Of a stretch of 64,000 nucleotides of DNA, positions 42,654 to 50,228 are shown in pieces. Position numbers and translations under genes: made by a program. The notes beneath the pieces are model-generated. The model searched no databases. It was given only the letters and a program-made list of their open reading frames with translations, and was not told the DNA's origin. How positions within the stretch are numbered: the first letter of the stretch is position 1; every line of letters begins with the position of its first letter. This stretch comes from CAVYUC01 sp963771595 (lineage in GTDB: Bacteria > Bacteroidota > Bacteroidia > Bacteroidales > Prolixibacteraceae), in contig CAVYUC010000036.1 of NCBI GenBank assembly GCA_963771595.1, positions 1 through 64,000 on the forward strand, in the 5' to 3' direction.

Positions 42654-44690
42654 TCAGAAGTGAACTGAAACTTTTTCTCTGGGAGTGCTGTTTTTGCTCA
42701 CCAGCATTTTTTCAGGAGTATAAACTTTCAAATCAATCTTGTTGTTTTGGGTTCTTTGCATTTCAATTGTAAATTCAGTGTCGTTCATATGAATTCCGGA
42801 GAGTTTAAAACTATTCAATTCCTTCGGCAGTTGCGGGGTAATTTCAAAAGAGTGAAAACCTGTTTGTTCAAAGCCTAAAAGTCCTTCTGTAAAAATCCGG
42901 CAATAAAGGGCGCTTTCTGCAGAAAGGTGTCGCATATTGTTTTCGGGATATGCTTCAATAACATAAGGTACATGGTCACCTAAAAGTCTTTTTTCAGAAA
43001 AAGCGGTTAGTTTTTCAAATGATTCATCAACAGCGCCAGCTTTAAAAGTCCCGCGCAAAGCATACAAGGTTCCCCTGTCCCAGAATACGTCTGCACTTTT
43101 TGATTCCGGATTTAACTCCACCAAAACTCCATTTTCGGTCCATAATTTATGGAGCAGAGCTTCAGTAGTTGCCTCTGCACGATTGTTGATTCCCATAACC
43201 AGGGGAAGGCAAATCCAGTGCCGGAGATGCTGATTCCCATCAAAGTAGCGGTAGGTTTCCAAACCTTCCAGAGTATAGCCGAAATGATTTTCAATGGCTT
43301 TTGCAATATCATTTTTCCGGTTTTTATAAACTGCAGCTTTTTCATCCAGTCCCAGCTCTTTTGCCAGAAACGACGCAAACTTCAATCCGCCGTAATAAAG
43401 CGATGAAGTGGCGAGGTTGGCATCACCCGTTGAAATCCGACCCTCCATTTCATCCGTTTCTGAGGTCACAACACCATCTTCATTGATTTGCCTTTTGCAG
43501 TATTCCAGGCTCCATTCGATTAAGGGCCAAAGTTCTTCCGATTTTTCCTTGTCACCAGTCATTAAAAGATACTGCGATGTTCCATAGGCAATCATTGCGG
43601 CGTCTCCCCGGTCTTTTCCGCAGCAGGGAAGTTCGCCGTCAATTTCGAATGACGATGATATTGGGGTAAAGTTTTCAGGAATATTATTTTGAAACATTTT
43701 GTAAGCATTAAAGGCTGCCCGATTTCCTTTGGGATATCCCAGGAATGGAAAAAACGGACCGCTATATTCCACCTGATCATTGGCCCATACTCCAACATAA
43801 TAATTTCCGCCGCCAGGAGAATGGACAATTCCCATTTTCGATGAAAAAATGTTTTCCGCGGCTCTGATTTTGGAGAAATAGAAAAGGGTATTCAGCACGT
43901 CATTGGATGTTTGCAATACAAGGTTAGTTCTCATTTCCTGCAAAAATTGGTTTCTGCCGGTTTCTTCAGTTGTTAAATCAAACCCTTCAAGGGCTTCATT
44001 ATTAATACCTGCAGAAAAAAATAAAGCGAATGAATGGGTAGCTCCGGGAGCCAATTGTATCTCATTTTCTGCATCAGTATATAAATGAACATGGTAAATC
44101 CCCTTATATCCGGCTTGCGAACTTGTGTAGTTTGTATTTCCAACAGATAAGGTTTGTTGTTCTCCGGTTAGATTTGTAAGTTCCCATTTTTCTATGAATA
44201 ACCGTTCCTTCATCGACGGCAGCAGGGTTCTTGTTATTTTAATTCCCTGCACCGGATGATGATAAAAAATAATTTTCCCGGCAATTTCCACAGAATCGAC
44301 TTTGTCCGGAACAAGTATTTTCCCGTTGTGCGAAAGGTTTGGCAGAATTTCATTTCCGAAAGTTTGGCGAAAATAGGCCCTATGCTTTTTCCAGTCCGGC
44401 TCGTTGGTTTTATTAAAAGTTCTTAGCTGCGGGAAAATTATATCGCGGCTCAATTCCAGTTGTTGCGATTCGTTGATTGTATAATAAAGAATTGCGGCCA
44501 CTTTTTCTCCGGCCATTTCTATATTGTCTGAATGTGGTAATCCTGAGGCCTTACCGGTATCCCAGACGATACTGTTTCTGCCGGTTATATTCCAGTAATT
44601 ATTCTCCTCCAAATTTCCTGCAAAACCATAAAAAGTAAAAAAAGTCAGCAGGATAAAGATTTTGATGTGATTTTTTTTCATTTGTTTCAA
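42654..44690 (-). CDS. six-hairpin glycosidase-like exported protein
   Basis: A 678-residue exported protein with a signal peptide (KKNHIKIFILLTFFTFYGFAG). The N-terminal 250 residues are beta-rich, and the rest has the repeated helical pattern of an (alpha/alpha)6 barrel, including YVGVWANDQVEYSGPFFPFLG and ADVFWDRGTLYALRGTF, with candidate acidic catalytic residues D and E in these segments. This layout is shared by several GH families (for example GH63/GH15-like); I cannot pick one. It is convergent with the xylanase gene. M4 is an alternative start. Confidence 0.65.
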   Translation of the reverse strand: MKQMKKNHIKIFILLTFFTFYGFAGNLEENNYWNITGRNSIVWDTGKASGLPHSDNIEMAGEKVAAILYYTINESQQLELSRDIIFPQLRTFNKTNEPDWKKHRAYFRQTFGNEILPNLSHNGKILVPDKVDSVEIAGKIIFYHHPVQGIKITRTLLPSMKERLFIEKWELTNLTGEQQTLSVGNTNYTSSQAGYKGIYHVHLYTDAENEIQLAPGATHSFALFFSAGINNEALEGFDLTTEETGRNQFLQEMRTNLVLQTSNDVLNTLFYFSKIRAAENIFSSKMGIVHSPGGGNYYVGVWANDQVEYSGPFFPFLGYPKGNRAAFNAYKMFQNNIPENFTPISSSFEIDGELPCCGKDRGDAAMIAYGTSQYLLMTGDKEKSEELWPLIEWSLEYCKRQINEDGVVTSETDEMEGRISTGDANLATSSLYYGGLKFASFLAKELGLDEKAAVYKNRKNDIAKAIENHFGYTLEGLETYRYFDGNQHLRHWICLPLVMGINNRAEATTEALLHKLWTENGVLVELNPESKSADVFWDRGTLYALRGTFKAGAVDESFEKLTAFSEKRLLGDHVPYVIEAYPENNMRHLSAESALYCRIFTEGLLGFEQTGFHSFEITPQLPKELNSFKLSGIHMNDTEFTIEMQRTQNNKIDLKVYTPEKMLVSKNSTPREKVSVHF

Positions 44691-44832
44691 TTCAAATACT
44701 TGATTTCCTGTAAAATTATTAAAATGTTTAGAACCGGGTGCGGTTTACAACTTGCCTTTTTCATCCAAAACTTCTGCATATTAAAGGATTTTCTGTTTCA
44801 AAACAGTTGATTTTCAAATAATTTTAAGAAAT

Positions 44833-44867
44833 TGTGATACTTCTGTGATAAACGGAGAATAACTTTG
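44833..44867 (+). promoter_or_regulatory. two-component gene promoter with direct-repeat operator
   Basis: TGTGAT at 44833-44838 and 44844-44849 form a direct repeat with 11-bp period, as used by OmpR/PhoB-type regulators. TAACTTTG (44860-44867) fits the -7 consensus; TTTG starts 14 bp after the second box. The same layout recurs at 47773-47807 upstream of the MsrB-MsrA gene. This position also rules out the in-frame ATG at 44865 as the true start. Confidence 0.65.
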
Positions 44868-44891
44868 AACTTGCTTAGAATTAATACTACC

Positions 44892-45587
44892 ATGGAAAAA
44901 GCCTTAATTATTGAAGACGACAGGGATATTTCGGAACTGATATCCATTCATTTATCGGATATGGATTTGGAAGTGGATAAATCCTATGACGGAAAAGAGG
45001 GTTTAATGAAAGCGCTGAACAATACTTACCGCTTTATTTTACTGGATATCCGCCTGCCGCAGCTCGATGGTTTTGAAGTATGCAAACGCATCCGGATGGA
45101 GAAAATTAATACACCTATTCTGATGCTCACTTCCAAATCGGAAGAAATAGATAAAGTGCTCGGTCTGGAAATGGGTGCCGACGATTATATTTCAAAACCA
45201 TTCGGAATCCGGGAGTTGCTGGCGCGGATAAAGGCGGTTTTACGACGTTACGATTATAGTTTACAACCTGACGGGGAAAGCGAAAAAGAATTTCGGTGCG
45301 AAAATCTGTATATCAATGTGGGGATGCGTGTTGTGGAAGTTGATGGAAAACGAATTGAGCTATCACCGAAGGAGTTTGATTTACTGGTGCACCTGGCATC
45401 CAATCCGGGTAAAACCTATTCACGGATGAATTTACTGAATAAGGTCTGGGGCTATGAATTTGAGGGATTTGAGCATACAGTAAACTCGCACATCAACCGC
45501 TTGCGTTCGAAAATTGAAAAGGATATGAGCCGGCCCGAATTCATCCTGACCACCTGGGGCGTGGGCTATAAGTTCAGAGAATTATAA
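44892..45587 (+). CDS. OmpR/PhoB-family response regulator
   Basis: A 231-residue DNA-binding response regulator. The start at 44892 (MEKALIIEDD) is chosen because the earlier ATG at 44865 overlaps the -7 element. The receiver has E8-D9-D10 and phosphoacceptor D52 (LLDIRLPQLDG), with the conserved Lys in DDYISKPF. The winged-helix output domain includes ELSPKEFDLLVHLASNPGKTYSR and HINRLRSKIE. It is encoded 22 bp before its kinase. TGTGAT direct repeats at its own promoter suggest autoregulation. Confidence 0.95.
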   Translation: MEKALIIEDDRDISELISIHLSDMDLEVDKSYDGKEGLMKALNNTYRFILLDIRLPQLDGFEVCKRIRMEKINTPILMLTSKSEEIDKVLGLEMGADDYISKPFGIRELLARIKAVLRRYDYSLQPDGESEKEFRCENLYINVGMRVVEVDGKRIELSPKEFDLLVHLASNPGKTYSRMNLLNKVWGYEFEGFEHTVNSHINRLRSKIEKDMSRPEFILTTWGVGYKFREL

Positions 45588-45609
45588 AGCATAAGCACAA
45601 ATTAAAATA

Positions 45610-47085
45610 ATGAAATCAAAAATTTTTAACAGGTTGTACATGCAGGTATCAGCAATTTTTTTGCTGGTGCTGATATTTTTTGCTGCCATAACATTGTACA
45701 TTTCAGTGCAGTCGGCAAACAAGTACAGTATTGAAGTGAACCAGCGCCTGAACCGTGAACTGGCTGCCAATATGGTGGATGTGATTAAGGAGCAGATGAA
45801 AGATGGCGTGGTGAGCGAGCAGGGCATGGCCGATATCATGCACTCCATGATGGTTATCAATCCGATTGTGGAAGTGTATGTACTCGATCCGCAGGGGAAT
45901 ATCCTAAAATATGTGGCACCCGATAAAGTGGTAAAACTGGAGAAAGTTAATCTTACACCCATCAAACAATTTCTGAATGATCCGGAGCACAGCATTATTT
46001 ATGGGGACGATCCCCGTAATCCGGGAGAATACAAAACTTTTTCAGCTGTACAGGTGGAAGAAAACGGCAGGCTGACCGGCTACATTTACATTGTACTTGC
46101 AAGCCAGGAATATGTTTCAGCTTCGCAGGCCGTGCTGGGAAGTTATATTCTGGGGCTTTCTATTCGTTCAATTATTGTCATTTTACTTATTTCGGCGCTG
46201 GTAGGGTTGCTGGCCATTTATTTCATTACCCGCAAACTGAACCCGATTTTTAAAGGGATCAATGAATTCAGGGACGGAAATTTATCGGCACGAATTCCCG
46301 TTAGAGGCGAAAATGAAATTGACAGAATTGGCCTTACTTTTAACCAAATGGCCGATACCATTGAGCGAAACATTCAGGAGCTAAAGGGAGTGGACAACCT
46401 CCGTCGCGAGCTTATCAGTAATGTTTCTCACGATTTGCGCACCCCGGTTGCCTCCATTCAGGGTTATGCCGAAACGCTGATGCTGAAAAAAGATACCGTC
46501 ACGCAAAACGAACAGCAAAAGTATCTTGAAATCATATACAAGAGTTGCGGGCGGCTTAAAAAACTGGTGGAAGAACTGTTCGAACTGTCCAAGTTGCAGG
46601 CCAACCAAATAGAGCCACATCCCGAACCCTTTTCCATTTCGGAACTGGTGTACGATATAGCCAACAAATACCGCATCCTTTCCCAGAAAAAAGGAATCAG
46701 CATCAATACGGTAATCGATAAAAATGTGCCGCTGGTTAAAGCCGACATTTCAATGATTAACCGGGTGCTTCAAAATCTTATCGATAATGCCATGAAGTTT
46801 TGCAATGAAGGCGACACCATCAACATAGAAATAGATCCGAAAAAACAGGATTGGGTGGAAGTAAAAGTTGCCGATTCGGGACGGGGAATTAAACAGGAAG
46901 ATTTGCCCAATGTATTTCAGCGCTACTACAAGGGACGGCAGGAAGACAATAGTTCAAGCACCGGACTGGGTCTTGCAATAGTAAAAAAGATAATCGATTT
47001 ACATCATTCGCACATTGATGTTTCCAGCCAATACGGAAAAGGGACCACTTTTGTGTTTGATTTGCCGGTGGCAACGGGAATTTAG
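45610..47085 (+). CDS. membrane sensor histidine kinase with HAMP domain
   Basis: A 491-residue kinase with two membrane helices (about 11-33 and 178-206) enclosing a 145-residue periplasmic sensor region. A HAMP domain follows (about 205-255), then HisKA with H274 (NVSHDLRTPVASIQGY), the N box LQNLIDNAMKF, and G boxes VADSGRGI and STGLGLAIVKKI. It pairs with the response regulator upstream. The signal is unknown. Because the shared operator lies upstream of an exported methionine sulfoxide reductase, envelope oxidation is a plausible cue, as in E. coli HprSR-MsrPQ; this is inference. Confidence 0.94.
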   Translation: MKSKIFNRLYMQVSAIFLLVLIFFAAITLYISVQSANKYSIEVNQRLNRELAANMVDVIKEQMKDGVVSEQGMADIMHSMMVINPIVEVYVLDPQGNILKYVAPDKVVKLEKVNLTPIKQFLNDPEHSIIYGDDPRNPGEYKTFSAVQVEENGRLTGYIYIVLASQEYVSASQAVLGSYILGLSIRSIIVILLISALVGLLAIYFITRKLNPIFKGINEFRDGNLSARIPVRGENEIDRIGLTFNQMADTIERNIQELKGVDNLRRELISNVSHDLRTPVASIQGYAETLMLKKDTVTQNEQQKYLEIIYKSCGRLKKLVEELFELSKLQANQIEPHPEPFSISELVYDIANKYRILSQKKGISINTVIDKNVPLVKADISMINRVLQNLIDNAMKFCNEGDTINIEIDPKKQDWVEVKVADSGRGIKQEDLPNVFQRYYKGRQEDNSSSTGLGLAIVKKIIDLHHSHIDVSSQYGKGTTFVFDLPVATGI

Positions 47086-47137
47086 TTCCGGGTTTAAAGT
47101 TTAAAGATTGAGTTTTGGGTTTAAAGTTTCGGGTTCA

Positions 47138-47389
47138 TCAATATCCGTATCGCCCTTCAATTATGCCGGTAACAGAGAGATCTTCATCAAAATCAGGCCA
47201 ATGCAGTCCGGTTCCGTTGCAAATAATTTCAATATTATTACGCTGTTCATCGGTTGCATTTTTTAATTTTTGATTTGCCTCCACCGGAAACCTTATTTCT
47301 TTTTTATCTGACATTAACAGGCAGATCATATTGTTCTCATACCATGCTTTTTGAACGGTAAACAGCAATTCAGCTACCATGTACTTCAT
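47138..47389 (-). CDS. DUF2442 domain protein
   Basis: An 83-residue protein (MKYMVAELLFTVQKAWYENNMICLLMSDKKEIRFP...) with the DUF2442 pattern of a strand-rich start and a C-terminal GLHWPDFDEDLSVTGIIEG motif. A longer start at 47413 is possible. It overlaps the end of the DUF4160 gene by about 20 bp, the usual arrangement of this pair. Function is not established; the pair is often suggested to be toxin-antitoxin-like. Confidence 0.8.
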   Translation of the reverse strand: MKYMVAELLFTVQKAWYENNMICLLMSDKKEIRFPVEANQKLKNATDEQRNNIEIICNGTGLHWPDFDEDLSVTGIIEGRYGY

Positions 47390-47606
47390 ACCATTTTGTT
47401 TTAATAAGTTCAATGTGACTTTTTATTAATTTCTCAGCAGTTTTTAAATCATTCACTTTCATTCCTTGCGAAAATTCGAGTTCTAATGGTTGTATCCAGA
47501 ATTTTGCAAAACCACCTGCTTTCCGAATATGAATATGCATTGGTTCGTTACCTTCATTAGCGTAAAAGAAAAATACAAATCCTAATTCTCTGAATACTTC
47601 TGGCAT
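47370..47606 (-). CDS. DUF4160 domain protein
   Basis: A 78-residue protein (MPEVFRELGFVFFFYANEGNEPMHIHIRKAGGFAKFWI...) matching DUF4160, including the EPMHIHIRK histidine motif. It is upstream of and overlaps a DUF2442 gene. Small size and the overlapped partner resemble a toxin-antitoxin module, but no activity is shown for the family. Confidence 0.82.
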   Translation of the reverse strand: MPEVFRELGFVFFFYANEGNEPMHIHIRKAGGFAKFWIQPLELEFSQGMKVNDLKTAEKLIKSHIELIKTKWYEVHGS

Positions 47607-47953
47607 GTCACATCATTATTAATTGTTCTTACGAATATTTTTTGCTAAAAAATAATTTCATTATTAATGTTTAAATATACAAATTCTTTCCATTTTCGAA
47701 CAGACAGATTCCTGTTCTGCCATTAAAGAATCATCAAAAACATTTTTCCGCATTCGAAAACTTTGAATTTTCTGTGATGTTGCTGTGATATTTAATGATG
47801 TATTTTGTTGTAAGAATCAGGTAAAATAGTTAGGCACGCGACTTGCTCTGGTAACCTGACGCTTGTGTTATTTTAATAATAATCAGGATAAGAAAAGAGT
47901 GTTGGAATCATAATCGCTTCTAAAAGAATTGATTGTCTGTTTAAGTTTAAAAA
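47607..47953. other. regulatory region upstream of the MsrB-MsrA gene
   Basis: This 347-bp stretch has no gene. It holds the TGTGAT direct repeat and -7-like element (47773-47807) and then a leader of about 140 bases before the start at 47954. In the leader TCAGGT (47818-47823) can pair with ACCTGA about 30 bases later; whether that matters is unknown. Confidence 0.5.
47773..47807 (+). promoter_or_regulatory. candidate promoter and operator of the MsrB-MsrA gene
   Basis: TGTGAT at 47773-47778 and 47784-47789, then TTTG at 47804-47807 within TATTTTG. Both the N5 gap and the N14 gap to TTTG equal those at the response regulator promoter (44833-44867). Confidence 0.6.
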
Positions 47954-48904
47954 ATGAAAACCATGAATAAAATAGTTTTAGCAATAAGTTTAATGTTTGT
48001 ACTCACCTGGGGAACGGGTTGTGCACAGAATAAAGATCAAGTATCGGATTCGGGAAATTACCGCCAGCTTACCCCTGCGGAAGAACGGGTTATTATCCAC
48101 AAAGGTACCGAACGCGCTTTTACCGGTGAATACGATAAGTTTTTTGAAGAAGGAACTTACGTTTGCAAACGCTGTGGCGCCGAATTGTACAGGTCGGCCG
48201 ATAAATTCGACTCGGGTTGTGGCTGGCCCAGTTTTGACGATGAAATCCCCGGAGTTGTAAGCCGCACAGCCGACGGTTTCCGCACCGAAATTACCTGTAG
48301 CAATTGCGGCGCCCATTTGGGGCATGTGTTTTTGGGCGAAGGATTTACCAACAAAGACACCCGGCATTGTGTGAATTCGGTTTCGCTTCTGTTTGTTTCG
48401 GCCGGAAGTTCGGCTAAGGCGAAGCGCGACACTGCTTATTTTGCAGGCGGCTGTTTCTGGGGTGTGGAATATTTTATGGAACAGGCCAAAGGCGTTAAAT
48501 CAGCGGTTTCGGGATATATGGGCGGACACAAAAAGGATCCTTCCTACCGCGAGGTGAGCAATCATACCACCGGCCATGCCGAAACGGTGCGGGTGATATT
48601 TGACCCGTCAAAAACGACATATGAAAAAGTGGCGCGGCTGTTTTTCGAAATTCACGACCCTACGCAGGTCAACCACCAGGGGCCGGATGTGGGCGAGCAG
48701 TACCGCTCCGAAATCTTTTATAAAAATGAAGCTCAAAAAGAAACCGCCGATAAACTGATAGATATCCTGGAAAACAAAGGCTACGATATCGCTACGAAAC
48801 TGGCACCCGCAGGTCAGTTTTGGGAAGCCGAAGATTATCACCAGGATTATTATGAACACAAAGGAGGCACTCCCTATTGCCACGGATTTGTGAAAAGGTT
48901 TTAA
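47954..48904 (+). CDS. exported bifunctional methionine sulfoxide reductase MsrB-MsrA
   Basis: A 316-residue fusion reducing both epimers of protein methionine sulfoxide. The N-terminus ends in TGC at C23, a probable lipobox, so the enzyme sits in the cell envelope. The MsrB domain comes first, with zinc cysteines CKRCG and CSNCG and catalytic C139 (RHCVNSVSL). The MsrA domain follows with nucleophile C167 (GGCFWGVEYF) and GHAETVRVIFDPSKTTYEKVARLFF. The order MsrB-MsrA is opposite to the commoner MsrA-MsrB fusion. It has a candidate operator shared with the two-component system 3 kb upstream. Confidence 0.95.
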   Translation: MKTMNKIVLAISLMFVLTWGTGCAQNKDQVSDSGNYRQLTPAEERVIIHKGTERAFTGEYDKFFEEGTYVCKRCGAELYRSADKFDSGCGWPSFDDEIPGVVSRTADGFRTEITCSNCGAHLGHVFLGEGFTNKDTRHCVNSVSLLFVSAGSSAKAKRDTAYFAGGCFWGVEYFMEQAKGVKSAVSGYMGGHKKDPSYREVSNHTTGHAETVRVIFDPSKTTYEKVARLFFEIHDPTQVNHQGPDVGEQYRSEIFYKNEAQKETADKLIDILENKGYDIATKLAPAGQFWEAEDYHQDYYEHKGGTPYCHGFVKRF

Positions 48905-49032
48905 TTAATTCAATTTTCAGGTATACCAGGGGTTCACTTGTTTGGGATAAGCACCTATGGAACTTTTCCCTTAAATAACGAAATGCAGGTTTAATTTGAA
49001 CAACAAATCTTTTTCTTTTTTCCCAAAGAAGA

Positions 49033-50031
49033 TTATATCTTCACCACCATTTTCCCTGTGTTCGTTCCTTCAAACAAACCAATAAAAGCTTCCGGTATTC
49101 TATCGAAACCTTCAACAACCGTCTCCTTGAATTTTAGTTTTCCTTCGCTATACCATTTGATTAGTTGCTGAATAGCCTCAGGAAACTGATTGGCATAATC
49201 GCGGACAAGAAAACCTTTCATTAACGCCGTGTTGGTTAACAGAAATGATTGCAATCGAGGTCCTGTGGTAAGGCGGGTTTCGTTGTATTGTGAAATATTT
49301 CCGCAGATAATTATTCTGGCATTATTGCCAATGTTCATCACAACGCCATCGGAAATTTCGCCGCCCACATTATCAAAATAGATATCAACTCCATCCGGAC
49401 AAGCGTCAGTAATAGCTTTACGGATGTTTTTAGTGGTTTTGTAATTGATGGCTTCATCGAAATTTAATTCTGATTTCAGCCAGTTGTTCTTTTCATCGCT
49501 GCCCGCAATGCCAACCACGCGGCAACCTTTAATTTTGCCAATTTGCCCGACAACACTTCCAACCGCGCCCGCTGCACCGGAAACAACCAGTGTTTCGCCC
49601 TCTTTAGGCTGACCAATCTCCATTAGTCCAAGGTAAGCGGTTAAGCCCGGCATTCCGAGCAATCCCAGGTAAGCGGAAAGCGGTGCCGCATTTCCATCCA
49701 CTTTTTGTAAACCTTTACCGCTGCTGGTTTGGTATTCCGACCAATTTAGCCGGGCAGAAACAAAATCACCCTTGTTGAAATTATCATTACTGGAATCGGT
49801 GACTTCAGCCACTACCCCCGAGACCATTGGTTCTCCCAAATTAAATCCGGCGGTATATGATTTTCGGTCACTCATTCGTCCACGCAAATATGGATCTACT
49901 GAAACATATAATGTTTTTAGCAATACCTCCCCGTTATTCGGCTCCGGAACACTATTCTCTTCGATGCGAAAACAATCTTTTGTGGGTTTCCCTTCCGGAC
50001 GTTTATCAAAGATTATTGTTCTGTTTTTCAT
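49033..50031 (-). CDS. NADP-dependent oxidoreductase of the MDR superfamily (leukotriene B4 dehydrogenase/CurA-like)
   Basis: A 332-residue zinc-independent medium-chain reductase. The N-terminal catalytic domain has LKTLYVSVDPYLRGRMSD, and the nucleotide-binding domain VSGAAGAVGSVVGQIGKIKGCRVVGIAGS (AxxGxxG) with DGVDIYFDNVGG. Relatives reduce alkenal/enone double bonds of lipid-peroxidation products or curcumin. The real substrate cannot be told. It stands alone; a short tandem repeat follows its upstream region. Confidence 0.9.
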   Translation of the reverse strand: MKNRTIIFDKRPEGKPTKDCFRIEENSVPEPNNGEVLLKTLYVSVDPYLRGRMSDRKSYTAGFNLGEPMVSGVVAEVTDSSNDNFNKGDFVSARLNWSEYQTSSGKGLQKVDGNAAPLSAYLGLLGMPGLTAYLGLMEIGQPKEGETLVVSGAAGAVGSVVGQIGKIKGCRVVGIAGSDEKNNWLKSELNFDEAINYKTTKNIRKAITDACPDGVDIYFDNVGGEISDGVVMNIGNNARIIICGNISQYNETRLTTGPRLQSFLLTNTALMKGFLVRDYANQFPEAIQQLIKWYSEGKLKFKETVVEGFDRIPEAFIGLFEGTNTGKMVVKI

Positions 50032-50180
50032 TGTGCAAATGTTTTTATGTTCTATTTGTTTAACACAATCTGATCCGGCAATGTTTTATGAAAATCATTT
50101 AGTTTGGGGAGAAGCCCGGGACATGGACTTTCCCAAGACCACACTTTTTGTTGAACAACAACCTTAAAAAGAAATCAGGA

Positions 50181-50220
50181 GAAAGGATTCTCCTGGTCCC
50201 GAAAGGATTCTCCTGCTCCC
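50181..50220. repeat. two tandem 20-bp units
   Basis: GAAAGGATTCTCCTGGTCCC is followed directly by a copy with one change (GAAAGGATTCTCCTGCTCCC). It lies between the GH2 gene and the MDR gene. Only two units exist, so it is not a CRISPR. Confidence 0.8.
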
Positions 50221-50228
50221 TCTGCTCC

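Noticed and set aside
44865..44891. Upstream ATG of the response regulator
   Set aside because: It overlaps the TAACTTTG -7 element, and family proteins begin at MEKALIIEDD.
50181..50220. CRISPR-like repeat
   Set aside because: Only two direct 20-bp units with no spacer and no cas genes.
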